Source of the DNA: Sphingobium sp. SCG-1
GTDB taxonomy: Bacteria > Pseudomonadota > Alphaproteobacteria > Sphingomonadales > Sphingomonadaceae
Length of the DNA stretch: 64,000 bases
Direction of reading: 5' to 3'
Assembly (NCBI RefSeq): GCF_002953135.1
Contig: NZ_CP026372.1
Location: forward strand, 1,240,001 to 1,304,000
Part shown: piece by piece, positions 53,843 to 62,580 of the stretch
Position numbering within the stretch: position 1 is the first letter of the stretch
How the letters are laid out: the number at the start of each line of letters is the position of its first letter
Made by a program: the position numbers and the translations under genes
Notes under the pieces: generated by a model
Database searches by the model: none
Seen by the model: the letters and a program-made list of their open reading frames with translations, nothing else
What the model was told of the DNA's origin: nothing

Positions 53843-53900
53843 AGTTTGCCGCTGTCAGGGGTGCCCCCAAGGGTAAGGGCAAACAGCAGAAGCTTCATAA

Positions 53901-53921
53901 TGCAATTGCGAACCAATTGCA
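53901..53921. promoter_or_regulatory. Perfect inverted repeat upstream of mdh, candidate operator
   Basis: TGCAATTG and CAATTGCA flank a 5-base spacer, a perfect 8-bp dyad about 100 bases before mdh. GATAAT follows at 53924-53929 and could be a -10 element, which would place the dyad over the -35 region, as for many repressor or activator sites. The regulator is unknown. Confidence 0.45.
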
Positions 53922-53981
53922 AAGATAATTGTCGGACTAAGCTTTTGTGCGGTTGAAACCTTGATCTATTGGGCCTAAGCG

Positions 53982-54016
53982 ATCCTCCAATTCCAAGTTC
54001 GTAACCTTTGGAGGAT
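53982..54016 (+). promoter_or_regulatory. mdh leader hairpin that sequesters the Shine-Dalgarno sequence
   Basis: ATCCTCCAA (53982-53990) is perfectly complementary to TTGGAGGAT (54008-54016), which contains the mdh ribosome binding site GGAGG (54010-54014). The 17-nt loop is unpaired. This 9-bp stem would hide the site until melted or remodelled, the layout of a translational riboswitch, RNA thermometer or autoregulatory site. Confidence 0.6.
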
Positions 54017-54020
54017 GATA

Positions 54021-54983
54021 ATGGCCCGTAAGAAGATCGCGCTGATCGGCGCTGGTAATATCGGCGGTACGCTCGCGCATCTCGCGGCATTGAAGGGCTT
54101 GGGCGACATCGTCCTGTTCGACGTGGTGGAGGGAATTCCTCAGGGCAAGGCGCTCGACCTGTCGCAGTGCAGCCCGGTCGAAGGCTTCGACTCCAAGATC
54201 ATCGGCACTAATGATTATGCCGACATCGCGGGCGCGGCCGTCATTATCGTCACCGCCGGTGTGGCGCGCAAGCCCGGCATGAGCCGCGATGACCTGCTCG
54301 GCATCAACCTTAAGGTCATGAAGGCCGTGGGCGAGGGCATCAAGAACAACGCGCCCGATGCGTTCGTCATCTGCATCACCAACCCGCTCGACGCGATGGT
54401 ATGGGCGCTTCGCGAATTCTCCGGCCTGCCGCACAACAAGGTCGTGGGCATGGCGGGCGTGCTCGACTCTTCTCGCTTCAGCCACTTCCTGGCCGAGGAG
54501 TTCCAGGTGTCGGTGAAGGAAGTTACGTCCTTCGTGCTTGGCGGCCATGGCGATACGATGGTGCCGGTCGTCGAATATTCGACGGTTGCGGGCATCCCCA
54601 TTCCTGACCTGATCGCCATGGGCCGTTCCACCAAGGAGCGGATCGACGCGATCGTCGCGCGCACGCGTTCGGGTGGCGGTGAAATCGTCGGCCTGCTCAA
54701 GACTGGCTCCGCCTTTTACGCGCCCGCCACCAGCGGTATCGCGATGGCCGAAGCCTATCTTGGCGACAAGAAGCGCGTGCTGCCCTGCGCTGCCTATGTC
54801 GAGGGCAAGTACGGCGTGGATGGTCTTTATGTCGGCGTGCCGGTTGTAATCGGCGCGGGCGGCGTCGAGGAAGTGATTGAAATCAACTTGGGCGAAGAGG
54901 CCAAGGCGAACCTTCAGGTTTCGGTCGACGCGGTTAAGGAACTGCTGGTCGCCTGCAAGGGCATCGACGCCTCGCTCGCCTGA
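54021..54983 (+). CDS. mdh: Malate dehydrogenase
   Basis: 320 residues from the ATG at 54021, with GGAGG at 54010-54014; an in-frame ATG at 54015 lies on the binding site. It oxidises malate to oxaloacetate with NAD. 'IALIGAGNIGGTLAHLAALK' is the NAD-binding loop, 'VTAGVARKPGMSRDDL' binds substrate and 'VLGGHGDTMVPV' contains the catalytic His. It is the lactate-dehydrogenase-like type common in alphaproteobacteria. First gene of the mdh-sucD-sucA-sucB-lpd run, with a structured leader. Confidence 0.97.
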   Translation: MARKKIALIGAGNIGGTLAHLAALKGLGDIVLFDVVEGIPQGKALDLSQCSPVEGFDSKIIGTNDYADIAGAAVIIVTAGVARKPGMSRDDLLGINLKVMKAVGEGIKNNAPDAFVICITNPLDAMVWALREFSGLPHNKVVGMAGVLDSSRFSHFLAEEFQVSVKEVTSFVLGGHGDTMVPVVEYSTVAGIPIPDLIAMGRSTKERIDAIVARTRSGGGEIVGLLKTGSAFYAPATSGIAMAEAYLGDKKRVLPCAAYVEGKYGVDGLYVGVPVVIGAGGVEEVIEINLGEEAKANLQVSVDAVKELLVACKGIDASLA

Positions 54984-54988
54984 TAATA

Positions 54989-55027
54989 GCTGCACCGGCC
55001 TCCCCAGGAAAAGTGTGCAGCCTGGGG
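54989..55027 (+). promoter_or_regulatory. Alternative RNA pairings between mdh and sucD
   Basis: Two stems compete: 54989-54995 with 55015-55021 (7 bp) and 55002-55008 with 55021-55027 (7 bp). They interleave and share base 55021, and there is no spare loop for both to form fully, so they look mutually exclusive. It lies 45 bases before sucD. It could be an attenuator, a processing site or chance. Confidence 0.4.
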
Positions 55028-55071
55028 CGGTCGATAGATGAAATGCCACTCACCTTCTTAAAGGGGCAAGC

Positions 55072-55956
55072 ATGTCTATCCTCGTCAACAAGAATACCAA
55101 GGTCATAACGCAAGGCATGACCGGAGCCACGGGCACGTTCCACACCGAACAGGCACTGGCTTACGGCACACAGATGGTTGCGGGCGTCACGCCCGGCAAG
55201 GGTGGCTCCACGCACATCGGCCTTCCGATGTTCGACACCGTGTTGGAGGCCAAGACGGCAACCGGCGCTGACGCATCGGTCGTGTACGTTCCGCCGCCGT
55301 TCGCGGCTGACTCGATCATGGAAGCGATCGACGCGGAAATCCCGCTGATCGTCTGCATCACCGAAGGCATTCCGGTACTCGACATGGTGCGCGTGAAGCG
55401 CGCGCTTTCCGGCAGCAAGTCGCGCCTCATCGGCCCGAACTGCCCCGGCGTGCTGACGCCCGGCGAATGCAAGATCGGCATCATGCCCGGCAGCATTTTC
55501 AAGAAGGGCACCGTTGGGGTTGTCTCGCGCTCGGGCACGCTTACCTATGAAGCTGTGTTCCAGACTTCCAACGCGGGCCTTGGTCAGACCACGGCAGTCG
55601 GTATTGGTGGCGATCCGGTGAATGGCACGAACTTCATCGACGTGCTGGAGTTGTTCCTGGCGGACGACGCGACCGAATCGATCATCATGATCGGTGAAAT
55701 CGGCGGCGATGCTGAAGAGCAGGCGGCCCAGTTCCTGATCGACGAAGCCAAGCGCGGTCGGAAAAAGCCGATGGCTGGTTTCATCGCGGGCCGTACGGCG
55801 CCTCCCGGTCGTCGCATGGGTCATGCTGGCGCGATCGTATCGGGCGGCAAGGGCGACGCGGAAAGCAAGATCGCCGCGATGGAAGCCGCTGGCATCAAGG
55901 TTGCGGCGAGTCCGTCGGAACTCGGCACGACGCTGCTGGAAGTATTGAAGGGCTAA
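55072..55956 (+). CDS. sucD: Succinyl-CoA ligase (ADP-forming), alpha subunit
   Basis: 294 residues. With SucC it converts succinyl-CoA to succinate and makes ATP or GTP. 'QGMTGATGTFHTEQALAYGT' binds CoA, 'LIGPNCPGVLTPGECKIGIM' is family-specific, and the phosphorylated His lies in 'PPGRRMGHAGAIV'. AAGGGG precedes the ATG by 5 nt. sucC, which normally lies directly upstream, is missing here and must be elsewhere in the genome. Confidence 0.97.
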   Translation: MSILVNKNTKVITQGMTGATGTFHTEQALAYGTQMVAGVTPGKGGSTHIGLPMFDTVLEAKTATGADASVVYVPPPFAADSIMEAIDAEIPLIVCITEGIPVLDMVRVKRALSGSKSRLIGPNCPGVLTPGECKIGIMPGSIFKKGTVGVVSRSGTLTYEAVFQTSNAGLGQTTAVGIGGDPVNGTNFIDVLELFLADDATESIIMIGEIGGDAEEQAAQFLIDEAKRGRKKPMAGFIAGRTAPPGRRMGHAGAIVSGGKGDAESKIAAMEAAGIKVAASPSELGTTLLEVLKG

Positions 55957-55959
55957 GTT

Positions 55960-55991
55960 GGCCCGAACGTGGGCCGGGGCTGCACCCCCGG
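55960..55991 (+). promoter_or_regulatory. Double hairpin between sucD and sucA
   Basis: GGCCC (55960-55964) pairs with GGGCC (55971-55975). An overlapping CCGGGG (55974-55979) pairs with CCCCGG (55986-55991) around a CTGCAC loop. It starts three bases after the sucD stop codon and may act as a partial terminator or an RNA-processing signal that sets the sucD to sucA ratio. No T-run follows. Confidence 0.45.
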
Positions 55992-56044
55992 CCTGCGCTG
56001 GCGTTCCGCGACTGCACGCGGGGAAGCGCAAGATTGGACGGAAT

Positions 56045-58846
56045 ATGGGTTACGAAGGTCAGGAATTCGAAGTTGAGCAAGGCCCGAGCTGGGCTAAGCC
56101 CAACTGGCCGCTGACGGAAACCGATGCGCTGACGGCAGCGCTGGACCCCACACAGATGGCGGTCGAGATCAAGGCTAAGGCGCAGGCCGCGGGCAAGGCG
56201 GTTTCCGATAAGGATATCACGGAAGCGGCGGGCGACTCCATTCGCGCCATGATGCTGATCCGCACTTATCGTGTGCGCGGGCACTTGGCCGCAAATCTTG
56301 ATCCGCTGGGTCTCTCGCATCGCGATCTTCCGGCCGACCTTACGCCTGAATATCATGGCTTTGCGGGCACCGCGCTCGATAAGAAAGTATATCTGGGCGG
56401 TGTTCTCGGTCTTGAATATGCGACGGTACGTGAACTGGTCGACATCTTGCGCGCCAACTACTGCGGCAATGTCGGCCTTGAATATATGCACATTGCCGAT
56501 GTGGATGAGCGCCGCTTCCTGCAGGATCGCATGGAAGGCAAGGACAAGGAAATCGAATTCACGCCCGAGGGCAAGAAGGCGATCCTGACCAAGGTCATTC
56601 ACGGCGAGCAGTATGAAAAGTTCCTTGGCCGCAAATATGTAGGCACCAAGCGTTTCGGCCTGGATGGCGGCGAATCGATGATTCCGGCGCTTGAGGCGGT
56701 CATCAAATATGGCGGCGCGCAGGGCGTGCGCGAAATCGTGTACGGCATGGCGCATCGCGGTCGCCTGAACGTGCTCGCCAATGTGATGGCGAAGGGCTTC
56801 CGCGTGATCTTCCACGAATTCTCGGGCGGCACGGCCAACCCCGAGGACGTGGGTGGATCGGGCGACGTGAAGTATCACCTCGGCACATCAACGGACCGCG
56901 AGTTCGATGGGACCAAGGTGCACATGAGCCTTGTGCCGAACCCGTCGCACCTTGAGACGGTCGATCCTATCGTGCTTGGCAAGGTGCGGGCGCAGCAGGT
57001 ATTCCGCGACGATCTGGCCGATCACCGCGAAGTGCTGCCTGTGTTGATCCATGGGGACGCGGCGTTTGCGGGGCAGGGGATCGTTTGGGAGTGCCTCGGC
57101 TTCTCCGGCATCCGCGGCTACAACACCGGCGGCTGCATTCACTTCGTCATCAACAATCAGGTCGGCTTCACGACCAGCCCGCAGTTTGCGCGCTCCTCGC
57201 CTTACCCGAGCGACGTGGCGAAGGGCATCATGGCCCCGATCCTGCACGTCAATGGCGACGATCCGGAAGCTGTGACCTTCGCGTGCAAGCTGGCGATCGA
57301 ATACCGCCAGACCTTCCATCGCGATATCGTGATCGACATGTGGTGCTATCGCCGCTTTGGCCATAACGAAGGCGACGAGCCGGGCTTCACCCAGCCATTG
57401 ATGTACGCGAAGATCCGCCAGCATCCGCCGGTGAGCGAAGTCTATGCGGCACGGCTCAAAGCGGAAGGGGTAGTCGATGACGCATTCGTGGCGGCCACTA
57501 CCAAGGAATTCGTCGACTGCCTGGAAAACGAATTTGAGGCAGCTAAGAGCTATAAGGCGAACAAGGCCGACTGGTTCGCCGGTCGATGGTCCGGTCTATC
57601 GCAGCCCACCGATGTCGAGACGGCTCGCAAGAGCGTGGAAAGCGCAATTACGCCCAAGCTGTTCGATAGCCTGGGGCGCACGCTGACGACTGTGCCCGAA
57701 GGCATCAACATCCACAAGACGCTCCGCCGCATCCTCGACGCCAAGGCGGAAATGTTCAAGACCGGAGCCAATTTCGATTGGGCAACCGGCGAGGCTCTCG
57801 CATTCGGCTCCCTGTTGTCGGAAGGCTATGGCGTGCGGTTGTCGGGGCAGGATTCGGGACGCGGCACGTTCAGCCAGCGGCATTCGGTCTGGGTCGATCA
57901 GGATACCGAAGCGCGGTACATTCCGCTCTCCACTGTACCGCACGGCCGGTTCGAGGTGTTGGACTCGCCGTTGTCGGAATATGGCGTTCTGGGTTTTGAA
58001 TATGGCTATGCGCTGGCCGATCCTAAAAGCCTCGTGCTGTGGGAAGCGCAGTTTGGCGACTTTTCGAACGGCGCGCAGATCATCATCGACCAGTATATCG
58101 CATCGTCGGAATCCAAGTGGCTACGTGCTAATGGTCTCGTGATGCTGCTGCCGCACGGTTATGAAGGGCAGGGGCCGGAGCATAGTTCGGCACGTCTGGA
58201 GCGCTATCTGCAATTGTGCGCCGAAGGTAACATCCAGGTCGCGAACTGCACGACGCCCGCGAATTATTTCCACATCCTGCGCCGCCAGATGCTACGTTCG
58301 TTCCGCAAGCCCCTCATCATCATGACGCCCAAGTCGCTACTGCGGCACAAGCTTGCGGTGAGCAAGGCGGCAGATTTTCAAGGCGATACGCACTTCATGC
58401 GCATCTTGTCCGACACGAATCCTGCACCGGACGAAGCCACCAAGCGGCTGATCCTGTGCAGCGGCAAGGTGGCCTATGACCTGATCGAAGCGCGTGACGC
58501 CGCAGGCGACACCGACACCCAGATCGTCCGTATCGAACAGCTTTACCCGTTCCCGACTGAAGCGCTTGCGGTTCGCATTGCACGGATGACGAACCTTGAG
58601 GAAGTCGTCTGGTGTCAGGAGGAACCCCGTAACAATGGCGGCTGGTTCTTCGTGGAGCCATTCATCGAGCAGAGCCTGGAGCAAGCTGGCCGTGCGCCCA
58701 TGCGTGCACGCTACGCCGGACGCAAGGCTTCGGCGTCACCCGCTACGGGCCTCGCCAAACGCCACATCGCCGAGCAGGGCGCGCTGGTTGCCGATGCGCT
58801 CGGCCACAGTGTCCGCACCGAAATCCGTCGCCAGAAGAAGGGCTAA
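56045..58846 (+). CDS. sucA: 2-oxoglutarate dehydrogenase E1 component
   Basis: 933 residues from the ATG at 56045; the frame is open 29 codons further up but that part overlaps the intergenic hairpins. It is the thiamine-diphosphate decarboxylase of the 2-oxoglutarate dehydrogenase complex. 'MAHRGRLNVLANVMAKGFRV', 'GDAAFAGQGIVWE' and 'NNQVGFTTSPQFARSS' form the cofactor and magnesium site; 'LPHGYEGQGPEHSSAR' is in the second half. The family N-terminus that docks E2 is present ('RAMMLIRTYRVRGHLAANLD'). Confidence 0.97.
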   Translation: MGYEGQEFEVEQGPSWAKPNWPLTETDALTAALDPTQMAVEIKAKAQAAGKAVSDKDITEAAGDSIRAMMLIRTYRVRGHLAANLDPLGLSHRDLPADLTPEYHGFAGTALDKKVYLGGVLGLEYATVRELVDILRANYCGNVGLEYMHIADVDERRFLQDRMEGKDKEIEFTPEGKKAILTKVIHGEQYEKFLGRKYVGTKRFGLDGGESMIPALEAVIKYGGAQGVREIVYGMAHRGRLNVLANVMAKGFRVIFHEFSGGTANPEDVGGSGDVKYHLGTSTDREFDGTKVHMSLVPNPSHLETVDPIVLGKVRAQQVFRDDLADHREVLPVLIHGDAAFAGQGIVWECLGFSGIRGYNTGGCIHFVINNQVGFTTSPQFARSSPYPSDVAKGIMAPILHVNGDDPEAVTFACKLAIEYRQTFHRDIVIDMWCYRRFGHNEGDEPGFTQPLMYAKIRQHPPVSEVYAARLKAEGVVDDAFVAATTKEFVDCLENEFEAAKSYKANKADWFAGRWSGLSQPTDVETARKSVESAITPKLFDSLGRTLTTVPEGINIHKTLRRILDAKAEMFKTGANFDWATGEALAFGSLLSEGYGVRLSGQDSGRGTFSQRHSVWVDQDTEARYIPLSTVPHGRFEVLDSPLSEYGVLGFEYGYALADPKSLVLWEAQFGDFSNGAQIIIDQYIASSESKWLRANGLVMLLPHGYEGQGPEHSSARLERYLQLCAEGNIQVANCTTPANYFHILRRQMLRSFRKPLIIMTPKSLLRHKLAVSKAADFQGDTHFMRILSDTNPAPDEATKRLILCSGKVAYDLIEARDAAGDTDTQIVRIEQLYPFPTEALAVRIARMTNLEEVVWCQEEPRNNGGWFFVEPFIEQSLEQAGRAPMRARYAGRKASASPATGLAKRHIAEQGALVADALGHSVRTEIRRQKKG

Positions 58847-58855
58847 GTCAGCATC

Positions 58856-60112
58856 ATGGCCACCGAAGTCAAAGTCCCTACGCTGGGCGAATCCGTAACC
58901 GAAGCTACCGTGGGTGCATGGCTGAAAAAGCCGGGCGAAGCGGTAGCGCTAGACGAACCCATTTGCAGCCTTGAGACCGACAAGGTCGCCGTGGACGTGC
59001 CCTCGCCGGTAGCAGGTACGCTGGGTCAGCAGCTTGTGGCTGAGGGCGATACCGTCAATGTCGGCGCTGTGATTGCGATTATTGAGGCAGGCGGAGCTGC
59101 TGCGGCGCCTGCTCCGGCAGCAGCGCCGGTTCCGGCGCCTGCTGCGAAGGCCGAGGCGGCCGCACCTGCACCCGCGGCTTCCGCGCCCGCGCCCGCATCG
59201 GCCGAGGAGGATGACAGCAACCTGACGCTGTCACCTGCCGTGCGCCGCCTCGTGCTGGAACACGGTCTAGACCCCAGCAAGATCAAGGGCACTGGCAAGG
59301 ACGGTCGCCTGACCAAGGATGATGTGACCGCCGCAGTCGCTGCAGGCACCGCCAAGGCGGCTGCTGCGCCTGTCGCGAGCGCCGTACCCGCTGCTGCGCC
59401 GTCCGCGCCGGGTCGTGGTGAGGAGCGTGTCCGTATGACCCGCCTGCGCCAGACGGTCGCCAAGCGCCTGAAGACTGCGCAGGAAACCGCCGCGATGCTG
59501 ACCACCTTCAATGACGTCGACATGACCGCTGTCATCGAGGCTCGGGCTAAATACAAGGATCTGTTCGAGAAGAAGCATGGCGTGCGCTTGGGCTTCATGG
59601 GGTTCTTCACGAAGGCCGTGACGATGGCGCTGCGCGACATTCCGGGCGTGAACGGGCGGATCGAGGGCGACGAGATCATCTATCACGAATATGCCGACAT
59701 TTCCGTGGCGGTCAGCGCGCCTAATGGCCTCGTCGTCCCGGTGATCCGCAATGCCGAGAGCATGAGCGTCGCCGAGATCGAGAAGACGATCGGCAACTTC
59801 GGCAAGAAGGCGAAGGAAGGCACGCTGACGATGGAAGACATGAAGGGCGGCACCTTCACGATTTCCAACGGGGGCGTGTTCGGTTCGCTAATGTCCACGC
59901 CGATCATCAACACGCCGCAGAGCGCTGTGCTCGGCTTGCATCGGATCGAGGATCGCCCAGTGGTTCGCGACGGTCAGGTGGTGGTGCGTCCGATGATGTA
60001 CCTCGCGCTGAGCTATGACCATCGCCTGATCGATGGTCGTGAAGCCGTGACCTTCCTGGTGGCGGTGAAGAATGCGATCGAAGATCCGACTCGCCTGCTG
60101 ATCGACCTGTAA
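58856..60112 (+). CDS. sucB: 2-oxoglutarate dehydrogenase E2 component (dihydrolipoyl succinyltransferase)
   Basis: 418 residues. One lipoyl domain (about 2-75) has the lipoylated Lys in 'CSLETDKVAVDVPSP'. An Ala/Pro-rich hinge (about 80-120) leads to the E1/E3-binding domain ('SPAVRRLVLEHGLDPSKIKG', about 125-160). A second hinge is followed by the catalytic core with the His of 'LSYDHRLIDGREAV'. It lies 9 bases after sucA and transfers succinyl groups to CoA. Confidence 0.97.
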   Translation: MATEVKVPTLGESVTEATVGAWLKKPGEAVALDEPICSLETDKVAVDVPSPVAGTLGQQLVAEGDTVNVGAVIAIIEAGGAAAAPAPAAAPVPAPAAKAEAAAPAPAASAPAPASAEEDDSNLTLSPAVRRLVLEHGLDPSKIKGTGKDGRLTKDDVTAAVAAGTAKAAAAPVASAVPAAAPSAPGRGEERVRMTRLRQTVAKRLKTAQETAAMLTTFNDVDMTAVIEARAKYKDLFEKKHGVRLGFMGFFTKAVTMALRDIPGVNGRIEGDEIIYHEYADISVAVSAPNGLVVPVIRNAESMSVAEIEKTIGNFGKKAKEGTLTMEDMKGGTFTISNGGVFGSLMSTPIINTPQSAVLGLHRIEDRPVVRDGQVVVRPMMYLALSYDHRLIDGREAVTFLVAVKNAIEDPTRLLIDL

Positions 60113-60162
60113 GAATAGTCCAGCGCCCCGCGCCATGCGGTGCATCATGGATGGAGTAGATA

Positions 60163-61563
60163 ATGGCCGAATATGATTATGATGTGCTGGTGATCGGCGC
60201 GGGGCCGGGTGGCTATGTGGCGGCAATCCGCGCGGCCCAGTTGGGCTTGAAGACCGCCTGTGCGGACAGTCGCGATACGCTGGGTGGCACGTGCCTCAAT
60301 GTCGGCTGCATTCCTTCCAAGGCGCTGCTGAATGCCTCGCATTATTTCGAGGAAGCAAGTTCGGGTGCGTTGGTGAAGCATGGCATCAAGTTCAGCGGTG
60401 TCGAACTCGACTTGCCGACGATGCTGGGCGACAAGGACGAAGCAGTTAAGGGCCTGACCAGCGGCATCGAGTTTCTGTTCAAGAAGAACAAGGTCGAGTG
60501 GCTGAAGGGCCTTGCGACGTTCAAGGACGCGCATAGCGTAGAGGTCGCGGGCAAGACTGTGACGGCCAAGAACATCGTCATCGCGACGGGATCGTCCGTA
60601 ACGCAGCTTCCGGGCATCGACGTCGACAACGACAAGGGCATTGTCGTGGATTCCACCGGTGCGCTGGCATTGCCGAAGGTGCCCGAGCATCTGGTCGTCA
60701 TCGGCGGCGGTGTGATCGGGCTGGAGCTTGGCTCTGTGTGGAAGCGCCTCGGCGCGAAGGTCACGGTCGTCGAATATCTTGACCAGATCCTGCCCGGCAT
60801 GGATGGCGATGTGCGCAAGGAAGCCGCGAAGATCTTCAAGAAGCAGGGCTTCGACATCAAGACGAGCACCAAGGTGACCGGTGTTTCGGTGTCCGGCAGC
60901 AAAGCGACGGTTTCGGTCGAGCCCGCAGCGGGCGGCGAAGCAACCATGATCGAGGCGGACGTCGTGCTGGTAGCGATCGGCCGCAAGCCCAATACCGACG
61001 GGCTTGGCCTCGACAAGATAGGCATCGAAGTAAACAAGCGCGGCCAGATCGAAACCGATCACGACTTTGCCACCAAGGTCGATGGTGTATGGGCGATCGG
61101 CGACGTGATCCCCGGCCCGATGCTGGCGCATAAGGCCGAGGACGAAGGCGTTGCCGTGGCGGAGAACATCGCGGGTCTCACTGGCATCGTGAACCACGAC
61201 GTGATCCCCTCGGTCGTCTACACGCATCCCGAGATCGCGGGCGTCGGCCTGACCGAGGAGCAGGCCAAGGAGCGTGGTTCGGTCAAGACCGGCAAGTTCC
61301 CAATGATGGCAAACAGCCGCGCCAAGGCGATCCGCGACACCGAAGGCTTCGTGAAGGTCATTGCCGATGCCGAGACCGACAAGGTGCTGGGCGTGTGGAT
61401 TATTGCATCACCGGCAGGCGACATGATCGCGCAGGCGGCACAGGCTATGGAATTCGGCGCGTCCAGTGAGGACATCGCCTACACCTGCCACGCGCATCCG
61501 ACGCATGCCGAGGCGCTGAAGGAAGCTTCGATGGCGGTGCAGGGCAAGCCTATCCACATGTGA
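60163..61563 (+). CDS. lpd: Dihydrolipoyl dehydrogenase (E3)
   Basis: 466 residues. The FAD loop is 'VIGAGPGGYVAAIRAAQLG', the redox disulfide C44/C49 lies in 'GGTCLNVGCIPSKALL', the NAD domain has 'VIGGGVIGLELGSVW', and the C-terminal catalytic His/Glu are in 'CHAHPTHAEALKEA'. It re-oxidises the lipoyl groups of SucB and probably completes the operon. GGAG precedes the ATG by about 7 nt and a hairpin follows the stop. Confidence 0.97.
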   Translation: MAEYDYDVLVIGAGPGGYVAAIRAAQLGLKTACADSRDTLGGTCLNVGCIPSKALLNASHYFEEASSGALVKHGIKFSGVELDLPTMLGDKDEAVKGLTSGIEFLFKKNKVEWLKGLATFKDAHSVEVAGKTVTAKNIVIATGSSVTQLPGIDVDNDKGIVVDSTGALALPKVPEHLVVIGGGVIGLELGSVWKRLGAKVTVVEYLDQILPGMDGDVRKEAAKIFKKQGFDIKTSTKVTGVSVSGSKATVSVEPAAGGEATMIEADVVLVAIGRKPNTDGLGLDKIGIEVNKRGQIETDHDFATKVDGVWAIGDVIPGPMLAHKAEDEGVAVAENIAGLTGIVNHDVIPSVVYTHPEIAGVGLTEEQAKERGSVKTGKFPMMANSRAKAIRDTEGFVKVIADAETDKVLGVWIIASPAGDMIAQAAQAMEFGASSEDIAYTCHAHPTHAEALKEASMAVQGKPIHM

Positions 61564-61573
61564 CGACTTCGGG

Positions 61574-61593
61574 GCGGCCGCTATTTAGGCCGC
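61574..61593 (+). terminator. Terminator hairpin after lpd
   Basis: GCGGCC (61574-61579) pairs with GGCCGC (61588-61593) around an 8-nt AT-rich loop, 10 bases after the lpd stop, followed by a short TTT. It probably ends the suc transcript. Confidence 0.55.
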
Positions 61594-61767
61594 TGCTTTA
61601 CGATCCTCGTTTGATGGGTATGGGCGAGCGGCTTCCTATCCGTAAGAGGTAGCTTCGCCTAACCATTGCGGCGGCGCATGCTTCTGGCACGTACCACCTG
61701 CTATCGCTCGCTCGCCAAAAATGTTCCGACGTGCTAAATGCCCCCCAAACAGCGTCGGGGGATTGCT

Positions 61768-62562
61768 ATGGCCAGTGTCGCCGGAATGCCGCTTGCACCA
61801 GCGGTGGGAGACGAGCAATTCTTCGCGCGGGCTGCTATGGTGATGACGGCCGTTATCGTTGCCGGTTTTTGGCTTCAGCTTGCGGCGGGAAGGTCCAGCT
61901 TCTCTTCTCCGCCACTCGTCCACGCGCACGCCCTCGTGTTCATGGGCTGGGTGTTTATCTACCTGTTCCAGAACATATTCGTGGCGGGCGACCGAATGGC
62001 GCTCCACCGCCGCCTGGGCTGGATCGCTGCCGGATGGATGGTTCCGATGCTGGTCCTGGGGTGCATGGTCACCCTCGCTGTTGTGCGGCGGGGTCAGGTG
62101 CCGTTCTTCTTCCGACCGTTGCAGTTCCTGATATTAGATCCTGTCACATTATTCGCCTTTGCCGGTTTGACGACTGCGGCGATCCTGTTGCGGCGGCGCA
62201 CGCAATGGCATCGGCGTCTGCATTTCTGCGGTATGTCGATATTGCTTGGTCCCGCCGTCGGCCGGCTGTTGCCGATGCCGCTTCTTCAGCCTTGGGCGTG
62301 GGAGAGCACATTTGCGGTGATCCTGATCTTTCCGATTGTAGGTGTCTTGGCCGATATCCGGCGCGAGGGGCAAGCTCACCCCGCATGGCGCTGGGGCATT
62401 GGGGCGATGATCGCTGCGCTGCTTTTGACGGAGGCGATTACCTACAGCCCCGTGGGCCAAGCAATCTACGTGGGGACAACGAAGGGTTCACCCGGCGCAA
62501 GCGTGGCGCCGCTGCAATTCGCACCGCCGCCGACCGATGGCAAAATCACCGGACGGACATGA
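61768..62562 (+). CDS. Seven-helix membrane protein of unknown function
   Basis: 264 residues from the ATG at 61768, chosen because CGGGGGA precedes it; the frame also allows 61738. About seven membrane helices. Conserved-looking His residues sit at helix ends ('PPLVHAHALVFMGWVFIYLF', 'MALHRRLGWIAAGW', 'WHRRLHFCGMSILL'), a pattern seen in DUF2306-like and cytochrome b561-like proteins that may bind heme. That is a suggestion only. It stands between the suc operon and a convergent epimerase gene. Confidence 0.65.
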   Translation: MASVAGMPLAPAVGDEQFFARAAMVMTAVIVAGFWLQLAAGRSSFSSPPLVHAHALVFMGWVFIYLFQNIFVAGDRMALHRRLGWIAAGWMVPMLVLGCMVTLAVVRRGQVPFFFRPLQFLILDPVTLFAFAGLTTAAILLRRRTQWHRRLHFCGMSILLGPAVGRLLPMPLLQPWAWESTFAVILIFPIVGVLADIRREGQAHPAWRWGIGAMIAALLLTEAITYSPVGQAIYVGTTKGSPGASVAPLQFAPPPTDGKITGRT

Positions 62563-62580
62563 ATTCGCGACTGCAGATGC

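Noticed and set aside
54989..55027. H-type pseudoknot before sucD, in the style of SAM-II riboswitches
   Set aside because: The loop that must cross the first stem has zero length, so both stems cannot form fully. The alternative-hairpin reading was kept instead.
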